Positions 40,355 to 49,136 of a stretch of 64,000 nt of DNA are shown one piece after another (within the stretch, counting starts at the first letter, position 1; every line of letters begins with the position of its first letter). The DNA comes from Eubacteriales bacterium SKADARSKE-1 (GTDB lineage: Bacteria > Bacillota > Clostridia > Oscillospirales > Acutalibacteraceae): contig JARLUB010000001.1 of assembly GCA_030920305.1 (NCBI GenBank), forward strand, positions 124,001 through 188,000, written 5' to 3'. The notes beneath the pieces were generated by a model. That model worked only from the letters and a program-made list of their open reading frames with translations. It did not search any database and had not been told where the DNA came from. A program made the translations under genes and the position numbers.

Positions 40355-40410
40355 AATTTGGGCAAAGACTAAAACTTATAAAACAGGCAATAAAATTAAA
40401 AATAAGTTAA

Positions 40411-40446
40411 GAGACCTTTTAATATTAAAAGGTCTCTTTTTTATTA
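40411..40446 (+). terminator. Terminator after groEL
   Basis: GAGACCTTTTAAT / ATTAAAAGGTCTC stem followed by TTTTTTATT. Confidence 0.92.
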
Positions 40447-40581
40447 AAAAATTGAGATGAATTAGGTATTGTGATTTTATAAATTGATAGCAAAATGCGT
40501 ATCTGTGCTAAAATATTCCCTTATTCAACAAAAGTGACAAGCTATAATAAAATGAGAAAAATTTGAAAGGGGATTTTTTAA

Positions 40582-41508
40582 TTGCCGGATGATTTCAAAT
40601 CGGATATTGAAGGTTATTTTATAGATTATAGAAATAATACTGATAAGACTGATTTTAAAAGTTATGAAAGAACCACAAAAACAGTAACTGCACAAATGCC
40701 AGTTGTAAAGAAACCAAGGCAAAAAAGTGAGCCAATTATAAACAAGACCTCAAAAGCTCAAATACCTGGCAATACTAAGATAAAACCAGTAAAAAAAGCT
40801 ACTAAATTTACTGCCAAGAAAAGAACAGAAGATATTTACATAAACGCAAAGCCGTCACTAAAAGGTTTAATTTATAGAGTGGCCTTTGGCTGCATAATTT
40901 TATCACTAACGATAATAGGGTTTATGATTTTTTTATCAACCCTATCGCAAACAACAACCCCGGTTATCAACGAACAAATGCCTCTAAATAATTATAGTAA
41001 TTTTTTAGCTTCAGTTGTAATGCATGATCCAGAACCATTTGATTGTCCACAAAATGCAGATAAGCAAATGGTTTTAGCCTCAAGTATTTGGAGGGCAATT
41101 TCTCAAAATGGTACGCAAAAGTATGACTGTTTTGATGAAAGAGGATTTTCACTGATTCCTGTAGCAGATATAATTTCTGCGAGTAATGAGCTGTTTGGAC
41201 CAGACTGTAACATAAATACAAGCGAAAGAATTTTTGGTTCTTTTTTTTCTTTTGAACCAGGGGATAATAACTTTCATATTTGTGCCATTAGTAATCAAAA
41301 TAGCTGTTTGCCTTACATTAAAGATACCTTAGAAGAAAATGGCTTTTTAATTTTAACGGTTGGCTATATTTCTCGTGATGATAGCTTTTTAAAGCCTGAA
41401 CCATTAAAAACGGCAGAGCCAAATCCTTTAAAATATATGAAATATAAATTAAAAAACAATGAAAATACTAATAGCTATTACATTTATGCTATTGAAAATA
41501 TATTATAA
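40582..41508 (+). CDS. Single-span membrane protein, unknown function
   Basis: 308 residues starting at TTG 40582, eight bases after GAAAGGGGA. The N-terminal ~95 residues are Lys/Thr-rich, basic and probably disordered in the cytoplasm. One membrane span (about 97-119, VAFGCIILSLTIIGFMIFL) follows, and the C-terminal ~185 residues are extracellular, with cysteines in FDCPQ, YDCFDE, PDCN and ICAIS. No enzymatic motif is recognised. It is convergent with the small-gene cluster, with only three bases between the stops. Confidence 0.7.
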   Translation: MPDDFKSDIEGYFIDYRNNTDKTDFKSYERTTKTVTAQMPVVKKPRQKSEPIINKTSKAQIPGNTKIKPVKKATKFTAKKRTEDIYINAKPSLKGLIYRVAFGCIILSLTIIGFMIFLSTLSQTTTPVINEQMPLNNYSNFLASVVMHDPEPFDCPQNADKQMVLASSIWRAISQNGTQKYDCFDERGFSLIPVADIISASNELFGPDCNINTSERIFGSFFSFEPGDNNFHICAISNQNSCLPYIKDTLEENGFLILTVGYISRDDSFLKPEPLKTAEPNPLKYMKYKLKNNENTNSYYIYAIENIL

Positions 41509-41511
41509 ATA

Positions 41512-41871
41512 TTACATTACGAGATACATTAACGCAAAAATTAAAAACATATCACAATTTTCTTCTATTAGTAAAAAAACAAGGATTAAAATAAGACTTC
41601 TTTCGCTATCTTTAAGAAACATTCCAATAACGTCGTTTTTTGAAAAAGCAGTAATTGGAGAAAAAGATTCTTGATGAGGCATAAGGGGAGGAAAAATTTT
41701 AGGTGGGGGCTCTTTTTTAGAGTTTTCGTTATTGTTTATGTGGGTTGTAGTATCACATTGCTGGTCACCCTCTAATGATATTTTAGCTCTTTTTTGCATT
41801 TCATTTACCCGCATGATAGCTTCTTGCTGCATGCGTCTCATATCTTCCATACTTTCGTAACCATTTTTCAC
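41512..41871 (-). CDS. Small protein with Pro-rich middle and hydrophobic tail, unknown
   Basis: About 119 residues if GTG 41871 is used (AAAGGA upstream at ~11 bases); an ATG at 41883 directly abuts that site. The N-terminal third is a Met/Glu/Arg-rich helix (MEDMRRMQQEAIMRVNEM), the middle is Asn- and Pro-rich (KKEPPPKIFPPLM), and the last ~25 residues are hydrophobic (LILILVFLLIEE... ALMYLVM). This predicts a tail-anchored protein. It follows two other small unknown genes on the same strand. Confidence 0.55.
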   Translation of the reverse strand: MKNGYESMEDMRRMQQEAIMRVNEMQKRAKISLEGDQQCDTTTHINNNENSKKEPPPKIFPPLMPHQESFSPITAFSKNDVIGMFLKDSERSLILILVFLLIEENCDMFLIFALMYLVM

Positions 41872-41997
41872 AATTATGACCATCCTTTCTCTTGTAACAT
41901 GAATTGTTAAAGTTTTGCAATAAAATAATAGGGAGTGAAGCTATGTGATACCAGTGACTGTAAATTTAAAAAGTATTTATTAAATGTTTACTATTTT

Positions 41998-42354
41998 TTA
42001 AATTATTCCTTGACCTTTTAGTAAGGGTAAAACTTGAATCATTTGTAGTATTTTCACTGATTCATCTAACTTTTTTTTCCGGTTGTCACTTAAAAGAGGA
42101 CGAAGTGCACCCAAAAATCTTGTTTTTTCATCGTCTTTATTCATAGATGAAAGAATCGGCATAAGTTTTGTTATGGTGTTTATAGCATCTACGGGTAGAG
42201 CCTCTAATTGACTTTCTTCAGTGTCCTGGTTTTCGGGGGTAGTTTCATTTTTTGACTCATCATTTTTACCTAAAAGGCCAGTTAGATTTTTTATTTTTTC
42301 AATACTTTCTGGATTGTTTAGCATTTCCATTAGTTTTCCCGTCAAATCATCCAT
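41998..42354 (-). CDS. Small helical protein, unknown function
   Basis: 118 residues, mostly helical, with no membrane span. N-terminal DDLTGKLMEMLNNPESIEKI and C-terminal FLGALRPLLSDNRKKKLDES flank a short acidic linker rich in Glu, Thr and Asn. It starts three bases after the preceding gene's stop, so the two are translationally linked. No family is recognised, though the NNPESIEKI-type repeat resembles the partner's SDKNLASKLLSTPQAQKLI in style. Confidence 0.6.
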   Translation of the reverse strand: MDDLTGKLMEMLNNPESIEKIKNLTGLLGKNDESKNETTPENQDTEESQLEALPVDAINTITKLMPILSSMNKDDEKTRFLGALRPLLSDNRKKKLDESVKILQMIQVLPLLKGQGII

Positions 42355-42357
42355 GGC

Positions 42358-42603
42358 TTATTTTTCTCCCAACAAATCTTTTATTAATTTTTGAGCCTGC
42401 GGGGTGGATAATAATTTTGAAGCTAAATTTTTATCACTTAAAACTTTTTGAATTTTTTGACTATCTTCAGCATTTAAACTACCTAAAGCTTTTGACATGT
42501 CTCCGCTTTGAGCCGCCTTTTTAAGTTCATCTGAATTTTGCCCTAAATACTGCGATACTTTGTTTAATAAGTTATCAACCTTTTCATTATTTTCATTTGA
42601 CAT
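42358..42603 (-). CDS. Small soluble helical protein, unknown function
   Basis: 81 residues (MSNENNEKVDNLLNKVSQ at the start, KLIKDLLGEK at the end), all helical and soluble. GGATGGTG lies just upstream of the ATG. It is the first gene of a minus-strand cluster of three small unknown genes and is divergent from the phosphodiesterase gene. Confidence 0.65.
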   Translation of the reverse strand: MSNENNEKVDNLLNKVSQYLGQNSDELKKAAQSGDMSKALGSLNAEDSQKIQKVLSDKNLASKLLSTPQAQKLIKDLLGEK

Positions 42604-42681
42604 ATAATCACCATCCTGTAGAATATTTTTATGAGATAAAACTTTAAATTATGAAAAAACTAATTTTTGAGGTAATTTGTT

Positions 42682-43176
42682 ATGAAAATACTTGTGGTTT
42701 CAGATACTCACGGTGATTCTAAAAATTTATATAAAGTAGTTATGGGTCATCCAGAAGCAAAAATTATAATTCATCTTGGAGATGGAGAAAGAGATATAGA
42801 TAAAATAAGGGATATTTTAAAAGATAAAACCATATTACAAGTGTGTGGAAATTGTGATATTTGTTCGAGTTTACCTAAAATTTTAGAGGAGACTATAGCA
42901 GGCAAAAAGATATTTGCAACTCATGGGAATCTTTTTAAAGTGAAAAGCGATTTAGATAGGCTAATACAAGAGGCTATTAAAAGTGGTGCAAATGTTGCAT
43001 TGTTTGGCCATACACATAGGGCGCTTAATGTAGATCAAGAGAATTTATATATCATGAATCCAGGAAATCTGTATGGGATAAATGGAACTTATGGTATAAT
43101 TGATATTGATAGTGGCAATATAAAAGGATCTATTGGAAAAGTTTGTGATCTTGAAGAGCAGAGTGATTATTTATGA
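42682..43176 (+). CDS. YfcE/MJ0936-type metallophosphoesterase
   Basis: Single-domain calcineurin-like phosphodiesterase, 164 residues. The metal ligands appear as MKILVVSDTHGD, HLGDGERD, QVCGNCD (GNCD), FATHGN and FGHTHRA, followed by MNPGN. The fold and length match the YfcE group, which hydrolyses phosphodiesters in vitro. In many Firmicutes it sits next to rdgB/rph; here its neighbours are small unknown genes and a CBS protein. Confidence 0.9.
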   Translation: MKILVVSDTHGDSKNLYKVVMGHPEAKIIIHLGDGERDIDKIRDILKDKTILQVCGNCDICSSLPKILEETIAGKKIFATHGNLFKVKSDLDRLIQEAIKSGANVALFGHTHRALNVDQENLYIMNPGNLYGINGTYGIIDIDSGNIKGSIGKVCDLEEQSDYL

Positions 43177-43255
43177 ATACCTTATTTCCCTTTGGAAATA
43201 CTAACTTTTAAGTAACTGATTAGTTACCTAAACTTATTATTGAGGGGGTATTTGC

Positions 43256-43708
43256 TTGCAAGAGATAGTAAAAGATATAATGAGCGAAGATATAGTGGCG
43301 GTGTTGCCAAGTGATACTGCAAGAGAAGCGGCTGTTTTAATGAATGAAAATAATATAGGATCTGTGCCTGTTGTATTGGATAGAAAACTGCAAGGGATCT
43401 TAACAGATCGAGATATTGTTGTAAGGTGTATAGCTAAAGGAAGGTCAGTTGATAGTACTAAAGTTTCTGATTTAATGTCGACAGATATTGTAGTGGTAAA
43501 ACCTGAGGATACTGTTAGTGATGCTGTAAATTTGATGGCAGAGGAGAGGGTTAGAAGATTGCCGGTTGTCAAAGACGGAATTATTAATGGCTTTGTTAGT
43601 CTTGCAGATATAGCAAGGCATCATTCAGGTCCAGAAACTGCAGAAGCCATTTCTGAAATAAGTTTACCTAATTGTGTTTCAAATGAAACGTCAATTAAAA
43701 CAGAATAA
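43256..43708 (+). CDS. Two-CBS-domain protein
   Basis: 150 residues starting at TTG 43256, seven bases after GAGGGGG. Two CBS domains: VKDIMSEDIVAVLPSDTARE (first) and VSDLMSTDIVVVKPEDTVSD (second), each with the usual GSVPV or RRLPV core and a TDRD or SLADIA end. Such stand-alone pairs bind adenine nucleotides and act as regulatory modules. The last 30 residues extend past the second domain. The partner is unknown. Confidence 0.88.
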   Translation: MQEIVKDIMSEDIVAVLPSDTAREAAVLMNENNIGSVPVVLDRKLQGILTDRDIVVRCIAKGRSVDSTKVSDLMSTDIVVVKPEDTVSDAVNLMAEERVRRLPVVKDGIINGFVSLADIARHHSGPETAEAISEISLPNCVSNETSIKTE

Positions 43709-43826
43709 TAATTTTGCAAATATTTAAAAATTTAAATTTAAGGATTTAGGGTAAAGGAGTTAAAAAGTATTAGCGCCTTTATCCTATTGCTAATTCAAGT
43801 TTTGCTGTTTACGCAAGGAGATTAAA

Positions 43827-45155
43827 ATGAATAACACACCTCTTTATGATGCTTTAAAAATGCATAGGTCACTAGATTATTCATCATTTCATACACCTGG
43901 ACATAAAGGGATCAATATTATTCCACCGGATTTGTTGGCACTTGATTATACTGAATTGCCGGATACTGATAGTTTGTTTGATGCAGCCGGGCCAATTTTA
44001 AAAGCAGAACAAAATGCCGCAGAAGTTTTTGGAGCAAAAAAAACTTTGTTTTCAGCTGGTGGCTGTACATTATGCATACAAACAATGTTACGACTTGCAT
44101 TGCCGTTTGGTGGAAAAATAATTTGCTCTAGAATGATTCATAAAAATGCAATTAATGCTATGGCGTTACTTGACATTGAGCCTGTTTGGGTTGTGCCAAA
44201 AAAAAATATTAAAACAGGATTTTTAGATCCAATTGATCCACAAGAAATTAAAGAGTCGTTGAAAGATAATATTGATACAAAAGCCGTCTACATAACAAGT
44301 CCTGATTATTATGGGGTTATTTCAGATATAAAAGAATTATCAAATGTTTGTAGAGAATATAATATTCCGTTGTTAGTGGATAATGCACATGGGGCACATT
44401 TAGGTTTTGTAAATGAAAATTTGCATCCACTAAAACTAGGTGCTGCGATGACAGCTGATTCAGCTCACAAAACATTACCAGTTTTAACGGGTGGTGCATT
44501 TTTACATATAGCAGATGAAAAATATATTCCACTTGCAAAATCTTCAATGGCTTTGTTTGGGTCAACTAGCCCGTCATACCCTATAATGGCATCTCTTGAT
44601 ATGTGTTGTGGCTGGCTAAAAATTAACGGAAAAAAAGAATTTTCAGATCTTTTAAAAAAGGTTGAAAAAATAAAAAAACTTGCAGAACAAAAAGGCATTT
44701 TAACGCCAAGTGGGACAGTGGATCCAACACGAATTAGTTTAAATACTAAGAGCATAGGGTTAACTGGAAATGACTGTGCAAAATATTTTAGAAGCCTTGG
44801 AATTGAACCAGAGTTTTCTGATGATGATTTTATAGTATTGATAACAACGCCTTTCAACACAGATGAAGATTTTTTAAAACTTTATAATGCAATTTTAAAA
44901 TTGCCGATAAATCAGCCATTAAAACAAGCTCCATTTTGCTTTGACTTGCCAAATGTTAAGGTATCGTTAAAAAAAGCATTGTTTTCATCATTTGAAAAGG
45001 TAAATACCAAAGATGCTATAAATAAAATTTGTGCAGAAACGCTGTGTGTTTGCCCGCCCGGCATACCAATACTGATTCCTGGTGAAATTATAAATGAAAA
45101 AGCGATTAAACTTTTATTAGGCTATGGCATTTTTACATTGAACGTGTTAAAATAA
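43827..45155 (+). CDS. PLP-dependent Orn/Lys/Arg decarboxylase (short, YaaO-like)
   Basis: Fold-type I PLP enzyme, 442 residues. Text: SSFHTPGHKG near the N-terminus, FSAGGCTLCIQTML, VDNAHGAHLGF with the PLP Asp/His, and the Schiff-base Lys in TADSAHKTLPVLTGG. The C-terminal domain contains CVCPPGIPILIPGE, typical of the family. It belongs to the short form found upstream of tmk in Bacillus (yaaO) and may make polyamines; substrate not determined. Its downstream neighbours are darA, holB and ricT. Confidence 0.9.
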   Translation: MNNTPLYDALKMHRSLDYSSFHTPGHKGINIIPPDLLALDYTELPDTDSLFDAAGPILKAEQNAAEVFGAKKTLFSAGGCTLCIQTMLRLALPFGGKIICSRMIHKNAINAMALLDIEPVWVVPKKNIKTGFLDPIDPQEIKESLKDNIDTKAVYITSPDYYGVISDIKELSNVCREYNIPLLVDNAHGAHLGFVNENLHPLKLGAAMTADSAHKTLPVLTGGAFLHIADEKYIPLAKSSMALFGSTSPSYPIMASLDMCCGWLKINGKKEFSDLLKKVEKIKKLAEQKGILTPSGTVDPTRISLNTKSIGLTGNDCAKYFRSLGIEPEFSDDDFIVLITTPFNTDEDFLKLYNAILKLPINQPLKQAPFCFDLPNVKVSLKKALFSSFEKVNTKDAINKICAETLCVCPPGIPILIPGEIINEKAIKLLLGYGIFTLNVLK

Positions 45156-45218
45156 GGGCAAGAAATTCCGAAATAGGTTGTAGTGTAATTGTGATGTCAT
45201 AATCTTTTATTCATCGAT

Positions 45219-45263
45219 GTGCACCACTTTCGCGCCCATTGCACGAGCACTTCCGCGGTGCAC
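45219..45263. repeat. CACTTTCGCG repeat element, copy 3
   Basis: Arms GTGCAC (45219-45224) and GTGCAC (45258-45263) around CACTTTCGCG (45225-45234) and a one-mismatch copy CACTTCCGCG (45248-45257). It occupies the spacer between the decarboxylase gene and darA, where tmk is found in Bacillus. Confidence 0.8.
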
Positions 45264-45313
45264 TGTAACCTGTTACAATTTAAATTATTATTATAACAAT
45301 AGGGGGTATTTTT

Positions 45314-45637
45314 TTGAAATTGGTTTTATCGATAGTAAATAGTGATGATGCTTCAGCTGTTTCCGCAGCTCTTACAGAAGGGCATTTTCAAGTTACGAAA
45401 TTAGCAACGACCGGTGGTTTTTTAAAAACGGGAAATACCACTTTTATTACCGGAGTTGAAGATGATAAAGTTGATGAAGTTATAAAAATAATAGAGGATA
45501 AAAGCAATAAAAGAACACAAATGGTACCAAATGCTTCAACTATTGATATGGGAATGTACTCAGCATTACCGTTTGAAGTTACAATTGGCGGAGCAACTAT
45601 ATTTGTATTGAATGTTGACAGGTTTGAAAAAATATGA
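45314..45637 (+). CDS. darA: Cyclic-di-AMP receptor DarA/PstA
   Basis: PII-like trimeric protein that binds c-di-AMP; 107 residues from TTG 45314 after AGGGGG. The text KLVLSIVNSDDASAVSAAL, TKLATTGGFLKTGNTTFI and MPFEV-like LPFEVTIGGATIFVL matches DarA/YaaQ closely, including the glycine-rich loop. It overlaps holB by four bases (ATGA). It implies c-di-AMP signalling; the cyclase is not in the window. Confidence 0.93.
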   Translation: MKLVLSIVNSDDASAVSAALTEGHFQVTKLATTGGFLKTGNTTFITGVEDDKVDEVIKIIEDKSNKRTQMVPNASTIDMGMYSALPFEVTIGGATIFVLNVDRFEKI

Positions 45638-46602
45638 CCTTTGATAGTTTTGCCGGCAATTTACTTTTAAAAGAACAACTATATTCACTGTTTAAAAGTA
45701 AAAAAGTCCCGCACTGTATGATTTTTGAAGGACCTAATGGAAGCGGGAAAAAAACAATTGCTGATATTATCGCAAGAGCACTGGTGTGTTCTTCTGATGA
45801 TATATTTTCTTGCGACAATTGCTTAAACTGTAAAAAAGTAATAAACAAAACTCATCCTGATGTAATATATCCTGAGAAGTCGGGAGCTTTACAAAGTTTT
45901 AGTGTTGCAACAGCAAGGAAAATCAGAGAAGATGCTTATGTTATTCCAAACGAAGCAAAACATAAGGTTTATATTTTTCAGGACGCAAATAATATGAATT
46001 CTTCGGCACAAAATGCATTACTAAAAATCTTAGAAGAGCCTCCGAAAAATGTTATTTTTATTTTTATATGTGAATCAAGTAGTTCATTTTTAGATACTAT
46101 TAAATCCAGGTCACAAATTTTTTCAGTTGTAAATGTTAGTAAAAAAGAGGCATTTGATTTTATTTGTAAAAATTATCCCGAATTTAATGAAAATGAAATA
46201 AACAATGCGGTTTTAAAATCAGGAGAAAATATAGGAAAAACTATTGAAATATTAAATTCTTCAGATTTAAGCGAAATTCTTGAGCTGGCTGAGCAAATTG
46301 CCAAAACCTTGGTTTTATCAAATGAATTTGAACTTTTAAAAATTAGTGGCAAGATATCAACAGATAGAAAAAATTTGAGGTTACTTCTTAATTTTTTAGC
46401 TGAGATTTTAAGAGATGCATTGGTTGGAGATATAAAAAATGAAATTTCAAGGAATCTTAGTCAACAGATTTCTCAGAAAAAGATTTTAAGTCTTATAAAT
46501 ATAGTAAATAAAACTAACGATTTGGTAAGCTACAACGCAAATGGGGCACTGCTAATTACATATTTTACTTCAAACTTTTATATGGCGGTACTTTCAGACT
46601 AA
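45634..46602 (+). CDS. holB: DNA polymerase III delta' subunit
   Basis: Clamp-loader subunit, 322 residues. Walker A GPNGSGKKT, zinc-binding cysteines CDNCLNCKK with the preceding SC, a DAx-type Walker B region (YIFQDANNMN), the sensor SSAQNALLKILEEPP and SRSQ follow in order. The C-terminal ~120 residues are the helical collar domain. It overlaps darA by four bases, and ricT follows 48 bases later, the Bacillus-like order. Confidence 0.92.
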   Translation: MTFDSFAGNLLLKEQLYSLFKSKKVPHCMIFEGPNGSGKKTIADIIARALVCSSDDIFSCDNCLNCKKVINKTHPDVIYPEKSGALQSFSVATARKIREDAYVIPNEAKHKVYIFQDANNMNSSAQNALLKILEEPPKNVIFIFICESSSSFLDTIKSRSQIFSVVNVSKKEAFDFICKNYPEFNENEINNAVLKSGENIGKTIEILNSSDLSEILELAEQIAKTLVLSNEFELLKISGKISTDRKNLRLLLNFLAEILRDALVGDIKNEISRNLSQQISQKKILSLINIVNKTNDLVSYNANGALLITYFTSNFYMAVLSD

Positions 46603-46650
46603 AATTTTGTTGGAGTTTAGAATCTGAGTATAAAAAATAAGGAGATAAAA

Positions 46651-47460
46651 ATGGCTCAAATTGTAGGGGTTAAATTTAAAGATACAGGGAAAACATATTA
46701 TTTTGATCCAAATGGGTTGACGGTTAATATTGGAGACCTAGTAATTGTAGATACAGCAAAAGGACGAGAAATTGGGAAAGTTGTGATTGAAAATAGAAAT
46801 ATTTTTGATAAGGTAATAACTGATTTAAAAAAAATAATAAGAAAAGCTAATGCAAAAGACTTAGAAAAGCTACAAAAAAACAAGGAAAAAGAAAAAAAAG
46901 CTATTAGCATATGCAATGAAAAAATTCGAAAATATAATTTAGATATGAAACTTATAGATGTTGAATATTCTTTTGATGGAAACAAAATTGTTTTTTACTT
47001 TACGTCAGAAGCTCGAGTGGATTTTAGAAATTTAGTTAAAGAATTAGCCTCTATTTTTAAAGTCAGAATTGAACTTAGGCAAGTAGGGGTAAGAGATGAA
47101 GCTAAAATGCTTGGAGGTTTAGGGCCTTGTGGAAATCCACTTTGCTGCGCAACCTTTTTAGAAGATTTTCAACCTGTTTCAATAAAAATGGCAAAGGAAC
47201 AAGGTCTTTCTTTGAATCCTGTGAAAATTTCTGGAACTTGCGGAAGACTTATGTGTTGTTTGAAGTATGAACAAGAAGTTTATTCGGATCTTTTAAAAAA
47301 GACCCCAAAGGTTGGGACACCTGTAAGTACAGAAATGGGGAATGGAAAGGTTAAAGATGTAAACTTGTTAGCTCGAACTTTAAAAGTTCAGCTTGATTCA
47401 AAGCCTGAAGCAGTTCCAGTTTGTGTAAATGTGAGTGATGTAAAAGTTTTAAAAAAATGA
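46651..47460 (+). CDS. ricT: RicT/YaaT, PSP1-domain iron-sulfur regulatory protein
   Basis: 269 residues. The PSP1 domain has GLGPCGNPLCC, and later TCGRLMCCLKYE, the cysteine groups that ligate Fe-S clusters in the RicA-RicF-RicT complex. The N-terminal VGVKFKDTGKTYYFDPNGL and the central VDFRNLVKELA are family-typical. In Bacillus this complex supports RNase Y-dependent mRNA maturation and sporulation. RicA and RicF are not in the window. Confidence 0.93.
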   Translation: MAQIVGVKFKDTGKTYYFDPNGLTVNIGDLVIVDTAKGREIGKVVIENRNIFDKVITDLKKIIRKANAKDLEKLQKNKEKEKKAISICNEKIRKYNLDMKLIDVEYSFDGNKIVFYFTSEARVDFRNLVKELASIFKVRIELRQVGVRDEAKMLGGLGPCGNPLCCATFLEDFQPVSIKMAKEQGLSLNPVKISGTCGRLMCCLKYEQEVYSDLLKKTPKVGTPVSTEMGNGKVKDVNLLARTLKVQLDSKPEAVPVCVNVSDVKVLKK

Positions 47461-47771
47461 TTAGAATAAGTGCTACTTATTTATATTAAATATTCTCTGG
47501 GTATATCATAGTTGTGTATACTGTGTGTATCTCTAGGGAATAATTTTTTAGATAAGTGTGTTAATTTAATACACAATTTGTGTTATATGGGTTCTTTATA
47601 TTTATTTTTAATGCAATTTTGTATTTGTATTGCCTATTTTTTACAAGAAAAAATAAAGACAAAAATATTTTTTAGCCTTTTTGTTTTTTGATCAATTTAT
47701 TATGGAAAAAGATTATATATTTATGATATAGTTAAGAGGGAAAATTTTATTTATATTGGAGGGATTTTTTG
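47461..47771. other. AT-rich spacer upstream of the M16 gene pair
   Basis: About 310 bases with TGTGTAT-type repeats near 47510-47590 and long T- and A-runs. It presumably carries the promoter for the M16 genes (a TATGATATAGT segment near 47725), but no well-spaced -35 is clear. No gene is seen. Confidence 0.4.
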
Positions 47772-49046
47772 ATGAATGATTTTATACAGCATAAGCTGTG
47801 TGATGGAATAAACTTTAATGTTATAAAAGAGTCTCGGTTTAAAACAGGAAGGATTTCGGCAACTATGTTTCTTCCGCTTAATGAAGAGACAGTGTCAGCA
47901 AATGCAATATTACCATTTTTATTAAGCAAGTCTTGTCAAGAGTTTCCTGATTTTACAAGTCTTAATAAACACTTAAATGATCTTTATGGCGCTTCTATTT
48001 ATGCCGAAGTTAGCAAATTAGGTGAAACACAAGTTTTGGGTTTGTCGGCCTCTTTTTTGGATGATAGGTATTCTTTAAATAAAGAAAGTATTTCCGCAAA
48101 GGTTACAGAACTTCTGTGCAAAATGATCTTTGAACCTCTTTTTGATAATGGGAAGTTCATACAGGAAAATGTTGAACAAGAAAAAAGGCAATTAATTGAA
48201 TTAATTGAATCAGAGTATAATGATAAAAGAATTTTTGCGAAAAATCGTTGTGAACAGTTAATGTGCCAAGATGAAAAGTTTGGAATAAATCGATTTGGAA
48301 CAAAAAGTCAGGTAGAAGCTCTTACACCTGATGACATATATAAAGCTTGGGACCAAATTTTAAAAAGAGCTAAAATAGAACTGACATTGCTTGGAAACTC
48401 TAATGAAAATTTGGCACTGGATGTTTTTAAAAGGGCTTTTGGAAAAATAAAAAGAGAAAATGTGTTTTCTTGTAATACTGAAATTATTAAAGAAGCTAAA
48501 CATATAAAAGAAAATAGAGAAGAGATGGATTTAGCTCAAAGCAAATTGGTTATGGGGTTTAGAACGGGTGCAGCTTTACAAGATCATTTAGTTATGCCAA
48601 TGAGGGTGGCTGTTGCACTTTTTGGTTCCACTCCACATTCAAAATTATTTTTAAATGTGCGTGAAAAGTTTAGCCTTTGTTATTACTGCGCCGCAAGATA
48701 TGACAGAAATAAAGGAATTATGTTGGTTCAAAGTGGAGTTGAAAAAGAAAATATTCAAAAGGCTAAACTAGAAATATTAAATCAGCTCGGAGATGTACAA
48801 AAAGGTAAGTTTACAGATAATGATGTAGATGCAATTAAAAAAAGTTTATCAAATAACTATAGAACGGTTGGAGATTACCTTAGTAGCCTTGAAAACTTTT
48901 ATATTTCTCAAACATTTGATAGCGAAAGAGTTACACCGCTTGAATTTGTAAAAAGAATAAACGCCGTGACAAAAGATCAAATAGTGAAAGCAGCAAACCT
49001 AATTACACTGGATACAGTCTATATTTTAGTTGGAGAAAAGGGCTAA
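47772..49046 (+). CDS. M16-family peptidase homologue, YmfF/YfmF-like (non-catalytic)
   Basis: 424 residues from ATG 47772 (GGAGGG at 47758-47763; an adjacent TTG at 47769 is a weaker choice). The M16 fold is indicated by ATMFLPLNEETVSANAILPFLL and LNDLYGASIYAEVSKLG-type text, and by a late FSLCYYCAARYD. The HxxEH zinc site is absent, the position reading LLSKSCQEF. In Firmicutes this subunit pairs with a catalytic M16 partner; the pair is associated with EF-P 5-aminopentanol modification (YmfF/YmfH). Confidence 0.82.
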   Translation: MNDFIQHKLCDGINFNVIKESRFKTGRISATMFLPLNEETVSANAILPFLLSKSCQEFPDFTSLNKHLNDLYGASIYAEVSKLGETQVLGLSASFLDDRYSLNKESISAKVTELLCKMIFEPLFDNGKFIQENVEQEKRQLIELIESEYNDKRIFAKNRCEQLMCQDEKFGINRFGTKSQVEALTPDDIYKAWDQILKRAKIELTLLGNSNENLALDVFKRAFGKIKRENVFSCNTEIIKEAKHIKENREEMDLAQSKLVMGFRTGAALQDHLVMPMRVAVALFGSTPHSKLFLNVREKFSLCYYCAARYDRNKGIMLVQSGVEKENIQKAKLEILNQLGDVQKGKFTDNDVDAIKKSLSNNYRTVGDYLSSLENFYISQTFDSERVTPLEFVKRINAVTKDQIVKAANLITLDTVYILVGEKG

Positions 49047-49136
49047 GGCAACAAGTTGATAAGACAATAGACCCATAATTTTATCTTATACTTTTGCCAG
49101 CATAGCTATTTGTGAAAAAGAAAGGGCGATTTAAAC

